In this document: piece by piece, positions 59,616 through 64,000 of the stretch
Layout of the letters: each line of letters starts with the position of its first letter
Numbering within the stretch: position 1 is the stretch's first letter
Assembly: GCF_000276665.1 (NCBI RefSeq)
Contig: NW_004955429.1
Span: 3,478,586-3,542,585, forward strand
Source of the DNA: Chinchilla lanigera
Lineage: Eukaryota; Chordata; Mammalia; Rodentia; Chinchillidae
Length of the DNA: 64,000 nucleotides
Reading direction: 5' to 3'
Notes under the pieces: model-generated
What the model was told of the DNA's origin: nothing
The model's input: the letters and a program-made list of their open reading frames with translations, nothing else
Databases searched by the model: none
Position numbers and translations under genes: made by a program

Positions 59616-59711
59616 GAGCAGGGGATATTGCTCAGAGGTAGGGTCCTTGCCTGAAATGTGTGAGGCCCTGGGTTCTACTATTAGCACTGCCAGAAAAAAA
59701 AAAAAAAAGAG
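59616..59711 (+). mobile_element. ID-type SINE, old subfamily
   Basis: 'gagcaggggatattgctcag', 'aggtagggtccttgcctgaa', 'aggccctgggttctactatt' and an A tail. The AGGCCCTGGGTTC form is closer to the general rodent ID consensus than to the young GGTCGTGAGTTCG form. Confidence 0.8.
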
Positions 59712-60051
59712 ATGTAATTGAAGCCCTCAATTCCAGATTTCCCTTTGCCTGGACTGTAGCTGACTGTATTTCTATGACCCTTCTTTGTATGTGAATGACA
59801 GGGGAAAAATCATGTCCCTTAGTAGTCAGTGTTAAGGAGCATGAGGATAGGGGTCAGTGAGAGCACAGCAGTCACTTTCAAACCCAGTCAAGTGAGGACT
59901 CCTAGAGCTGCCAAACCAGAAATCGTGCCAGTATTATGTCCTCCCAGAATGCCAACCTCTAGTTCTTTTTACTGTGTGTTCTTGGCAGCAAATCACCACA
60001 GTACCAAGAATTGAAAATAAATGGAAGAAAGGAAGAAAGAAGGAAAGAGAA

Positions 60052-60426
60052 TACATTAGTCAGCTTTCCATTACTGTAATGAAACACCTGAGACAATCAA
60101 CTTAAAAAGAAGAAAGGTTTATTCTGGCTCACATTTTTGAGGTTCCAGTCTATGATCTGTTGTCCTTGTTACAATTGTATCTGTATTGAGGCAGCATACC
60201 ATGCTGGGAAAGTGTGCTAGAGCAAAACCATTTACTTCATGGTAGCTGGGAAGCAAAAGAGAGAAACAGAAAGGGGCTGGGGCCCTCAGAGGCACACCCT
60301 CAATGATTTGAAACATCCCATTATGCCCCACCTGTTAAAGATTTGTACCACTTTCCCATAGAGTCAACCTGAGGACCAACCCTATAACTTAGGGTCATTG
60401 GTGAACAAATAAAATCCAAACTAGCA
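60052..60426 (-). mobile_element. ERVL-MaLR solo LTR
   Basis: Starts TACATTAGTCAGCTTTCC and ends 'ccaaactaGCA'. 'aggtttattctggctcacat' is diagnostic. Both sides are GGAA-rich purine repeats, so the TSD is ambiguous. Confidence 0.85.
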
Positions 60427-60500
60427 GGAAGGGAGGGAGGAAGGGACAGGGAGTGGGACAGGCAGATGCAGAGAGAGATGGAGGGAGGGAGGGAAGGAAG
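60427..60500. repeat. GGGA-rich purine tract
   Basis: Runs of ggaagggagggaggaaggga continuing to about 60500. A related gaaagaagg tract lies left of the MaLR LTR at about 60022-60050, so the LTR may have inserted into one purine tract. Confidence 0.85.
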
Positions 60501-60899
60501 CTGTACCTTTTAACTCTTCACTACACTCATGCATGAGACTGATGCAGTGCAAAATTCCTGTTGTTCCTTTTATTTTAAATAGCATTTTTTTGTCAAAGTA
60601 TTAGGTACTCGAGGTTTTTGTTTTGTTCTTAGCAGTTTCACAAAATAGAAAACTAAGCACTTATTTTGGAAGGAGAACAGGTAAGACACTACTGTAATTA
60701 CATTGCAATGTAGAGGAAAAAGAAGAAATGCTCTTGTTTTTGAGTAGAGACCCATCTAGTGGCCGGGAGTGGACACAGTCACATGTTAAAGACAATCACC
60801 TAGCAATTAAAGGCAAAAACAAACGGAGGAGAAGCAATGAACAGAGAGGCCTTGTCAATTTCCATCTTAGTTCATGCCTGGTCCATTTTCTGGGATGTA

Positions 60900-61820
60900 T
60901 TGTTGCAACCATCATTGTAAAATTCATCACTCAAAATGCAGAAGTCACAGGTGGGCCCACAGGGAGGTCGCCAAGTAGAACACTGGAACCATGTAGCCAC
61001 AGTAACAAACAGGAAGGTACCTGAGAGTAGATCCTGTTGTGCAGCGATCTGGCCGCGGCAGGTCCAGGAGATTCCTGTAAGAGCGAATGATGCGGGCAAA
61101 GAGACAAACAACACAGACGCCAGAGGTCCCTCTGGTGGGCCAGGGGAGCAAGCTCCTCTGACACAGAGAAATGTTTTTTGCTTTATTATATACTTTTGCA
61201 ATTACATACGAAACTCTTAGATACAATGAGGTTTGTATTTTAGTTACAGATTCAGACATGGTTGACCTACCGTCTGGCTGCAACCCTAGCAGGAAATCAA
61301 TGTTTCTAAAGAACATAAAAGGAAGCAAAAAGATCAGTCACTAGGTGTTCTTGATTAGGTATAATTTTTCATAGAGTTGTTCACTCGTCTGCTGGACAGC
61401 AGGACCCACATTTACACTATCTCCATCTAGAGCCGGTCCAGCGCACACAGGGCGTTCACCTAATGTTTTCCCATGCACTGAGGCCAGTGCAGAGCTCCCC
61501 TCCCATTCCGGTGGGTGAACATTGCCACACAGAAGGTAGGGGACTGACACAAATCTCTGTGGTGGCCTTTACTTCCCCTTTCAACCCTGAAGGGGTGCAT
61601 TTCATCTTGGGCTCTGATTCCTTAACTACTTTCAGTTCTGATCCTTCAGATTTCCAACCATCCTTTATCAATAGCATAATGAATATTTGAGAAGCTAAGA
61701 TTAATAGAGAGTAGGGAGAGAGGCCGCATTCCCATCCTATGCAGTCCCTGCCTTGCAGATACCCGCTGCCAGTCCTGACTTTCTCAAGGAACTGGCATTG
61801 GAAGGTCTCCAGCACTGTTG
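60900..61820. other. Unidentified CpG-retaining, ORF-rich block
   Basis: Higher G+C and more CpG (for example GCGATCTGGCCGCGG near 61042) than its AT-rich neighbours. Five overlapping open frames of 75 to 127 codons occur on both strands, which suggests a relatively young or constrained insertion. I compared it with retroviral envelope, processed pseudogene and LTR patterns and could not assign it. Confidence 0.35.
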
Positions 61821-62049
61821 CACTGCCTTCAGAGAAAGAGAGGTCTTTCCTAAAAAAAATTTTGCATTTATTAGTATCTGTTTGAAGTACATAATGAGGG
61901 CATTCATCCTGCAGAATTGGTGCATGTACATGTACCTAACACATGTTAATTCTTTCTGCATCCTCTTGTCCTTCTTTTTCTCCCCACTCTGTCAATCTCT
62001 TGATCTCCTCCCATTCTGCAAAAGATTCATCTCTCCAATCTTGATCTAT

Positions 62050-62145
62050 GACTCTGGACCCTGAAACTATGAGACAATGAAGTTCTGTGGTTTAAGCCTC
62101 CCATTTTACGGTACTGTGTTGTGACAACCCTAGAAAACATGTAAT
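62050..62145 (+). repeat. MLT1-like LTR 3' fragment
   Basis: 'agttctgtggtttaagcctc', 'ccattttacggtactgtgtt' and 'gtgacaaccctagaaaacat' match the end of old MLT1-type MaLR LTRs. Confidence 0.55.
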
Positions 62146-62209
62146 ATTCCATTCAGTTAATGTATGGAACTTATAACTATTTTAAAAGTATTAGTTTTTG
62201 CTTATGCAT

Positions 62210-62841
62210 TTTATTTTTATTCTTTGATTTTTAAATTTTTTATTGAGATAACATTTGTACATCCTTAAGGGGTACATTATAGTAATTGATACATATATAC
62301 GATGTTTAATAATCAAATCAGGGTAATAAGCATTCCCATCTCTTCAAACAGTAATCATTTTTATGGGCCAGGAATTTCCTAGTCTTTTTTTCTCTTCATT
62401 TGACATATATCATAGATTGTTTTAATCAATAGTTACTCTACTGTGCTACAGAAAAACCAGAATTCTTCTCTATTGTGTTTAATGGTTGCTATGGGGATTA
62501 ACGCATATATTGTTATTTCTGTTTATCTGGAGTTAGAAATGCATGGCATCACATAAAATGTAAGAGATTATAATTTTATATGCCATTCATTTTCCTTTGT
62601 GCTACTGTTGCCATATATTTTATTTTTACATATTTGGTAAAACTACAATGTGGAGTTATTTTGTTTACTTTAAATAGTTGTTTTTAAATTAAGAGAAGAA
62701 AAAGTCTTGTTTATAGTCATCTAGATATTTACCATTTCCAGTACTCTTCATATTTTTTGTAGATGCAAATTCCCATTTGATGTATTTTCCCTTTAGCATG
62801 AGTAGCTTATTTGAGCATTTCTTTTGGTGCTAGCTCACTCT
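62210..62841 (-). mobile_element. L1 3' UTR and ORF2 piece, minus strand
   Basis: 'tattgagataacatttgtac', 'aaatcagggtaataagcatt', then 'ccatttccagtactcttcat' and 'caaattcccatttgatgtat'. Cut off by the MaLR LTR that starts at 62842. Confidence 0.65.
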
Positions 62842-63229
62842 TGTAATGGTTGATACATTTCTAAAGTTGATAAAACTTTAAAGGTTTAAGCGCCTCAGCA
62901 TGGGGCCAGAGTCCTCATTATGTAAACATGCTGAACGTGTGCAAGAGGAGGGCATAGAGATAGTGTGAGTGCTACACCCATCTGAGGGGGGTGTAACCTG
63001 TTTACAGTATAAGGGAAGAAAAGAGGCTTGCTTCTCCCATTTTTGTTCTTGTTACTTTTGCTGTCTTCTGGCACCTTGTAGTGTTACCCCAATGCCATGC
63101 CACCCTGCCTTGGAGCCAGCCTATTACAGACTGACATTTCTATAAACTGTGAGCTAAAAAGCCTTTCCTTCCTTAATTTTGGGCATTGAGTGTTTTGTCT
63201 CAGCAATGAGAGAAAAGAAACCAAGATAG
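62842..63229 (+). mobile_element. MaLR-type 5' LTR
   Basis: Starts TGTAATGGTTGATACATT, the same family as 32269 and 33602 ('ccaccctgccttggagccag', 'aactgtgagctaaaaagcct', with AATAAA decayed to AAAAAG). It ends near 'aaaccaagata' and is followed directly by internal sequence. Confidence 0.8.
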
Positions 63230-64000
63230 AGTTTGGTATCAGAGAAGTGGGGTCATTACTGTAACTATACTGACCATGTGGTTCAAGAGTCTTTGGGAAT
63301 AGCTTGTGGGAAGAGTTTGGAAAGGTTCCTAGATGTTGCCTGAAAAAGTAGAGCTGGAACGCTTTAGTCTGTTCTATATGGGAGATTCTGGTCAGAGTTC
63401 AGAGGACCAGAAGGCTGATAGAAATCCTGCCAGTGAAGAGCCGGCTCCAGAGGTTTCTGCTGGGTGAAAGACTGCATTGGTTGTTGGACCCTAGGTGACA
63501 CGTGTTATGGATTGGCAAAAAGTTTGTCTGTGTTCTGCTCATATCCAGAGATTTTGCCTGAGACCAGATTAGGGAAAAGGAACTAATTCATTTGGCTGAA
63601 GAAATTTCAAGGCAGTTGAAAGCTGAGGCAGTGGCATGGCTGCTATAGGGGGCTTCTAGCCAGATTTGTGTTGAGAATCAACAGCAGAGAGCCCAGCAGG
63701 ATGATTTAACATGTAAGTTTGACCAGAAAGGAAGCTCCAGTAAAGCTGTGGACTACAAAGATAGAGCTGAGGAGATTTTGACTGCCAAGAAGGAACAGGG
63801 GAATATAAGCAATGGTCTAAGGGAGTCACAAGAAGCAGCAAGTCTCCACCCTTTGCAGCGTCAAAACTGCAAAAGTGAAAGACTTTGCTCTGAGAGGAAA
63901 GCTGCAAAGCACTATGTTCCAGAATGGCAGTGACCACACCAGGCTCCAGAGTTGTGGCAGCATAGAAAATTTGTTCCTCTGAATTGGGTTTAGAGTGTCC
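63230..64000 (+). mobile_element. MaLR internal region, runs off the window
   Basis: Begins 'gagtttggtatcagagaagt', a position and sequence fitting a primer-binding region. It continues with typical MaLR internal text ('agcagagagcccagcaggat', 'gtttgaccagaaaggaagct', 'gccaagaaggaacaggggaa'). Small frames on both strands (63656-63937 minus, 63748-63933 plus) are not genes. The 3' LTR, if present, lies beyond the window. Confidence 0.78.

Noticed and set aside
60945..61550. Retroviral envelope-like reading of the minus-strand frames
   Set aside because: A short stretch looked vaguely envelope-like, but the rest does not follow envelope order, frames shift repeatedly, and no LTR pair or pol sequence is nearby. 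Left as unidentified.
1..64000. CRISPR array, operon, phage or plasmid features
   Set aside because: Repeat families, CpG depletion and absence of dense coding show vertebrate nuclear DNA. The short tandem repeats have no spacer structure.

Overview
The window is mammalian nuclear DNA, almost certainly from a rodent outside the mouse/rat group. The evidence is the repeat content: about 17 copies of a tRNA-derived ID-type SINE, 7SL-derived B1 elements (one simple copy and several fused B1+ID composites), ERVL-MaLR LTRs, old L1, L2 and MIR pieces, and an IAP-like solo LTR. The youngest ID copies read GGGCTGGGGATTTAGCTCAG at the start and end in GGTACCGG plus an A-rich tail. This differs from the mouse/rat BC1-type ID as I know it and from the squirrel type. 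A castorimorph rodent such as a beaver is my best guess, with low confidence. Old repeats are still readable, which suggests a slowly evolving lineage.

I found no intact protein-coding gene. The long open frames are chance frames or lie inside repeats. The window reads as intergenic DNA or one very long intron. Nearly all L1 pieces lie on the minus strand, which would fit the intron of a plus-strand gene but does not prove it.

Layout. 1-13 kb: L2, L1, MaLR and ID insertions, two inverted copies of an unidentified repeat (5.9 and 7.1 kb), and an AT palindrome at 12.3 kb. 13-20 kb: a broken ORF-like remnant (13.1-13.6 kb) and an old L1 carrying a B1. 20-31 kb: several MaLR LTRs, one split near its edge by a young ID element, and an IAP-like solo LTR inside an L2. 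31.4-34.1 kb: a diverged direct duplication of about 1.25 kb split by a 100-N assembly gap. 36.1-39.5 kb: a repeat-poor stretch around the only CpG-dense block (36.72-37.10 kb), the best candidate for a promoter or other regulatory element. 39.5-51 kb: ID insertions, including two at one site, short tandem duplications, and MIR and MaLR elements. 51.3-58.2 kb: stacked old L1 pieces with ID insertions. 58.6-64 kb: ID and MaLR elements, an unidentified CpG-retaining block (60.9-61.8 kb), L1, and a MaLR LTR with internal sequence that runs off the right edge.

No cooperating gene set exists here. The content is a record of transposition plus one candidate regulatory island. All repeat names come from recognising family sequence by eye. 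Boundaries are approximate unless a target-site duplication (TSD) is given.
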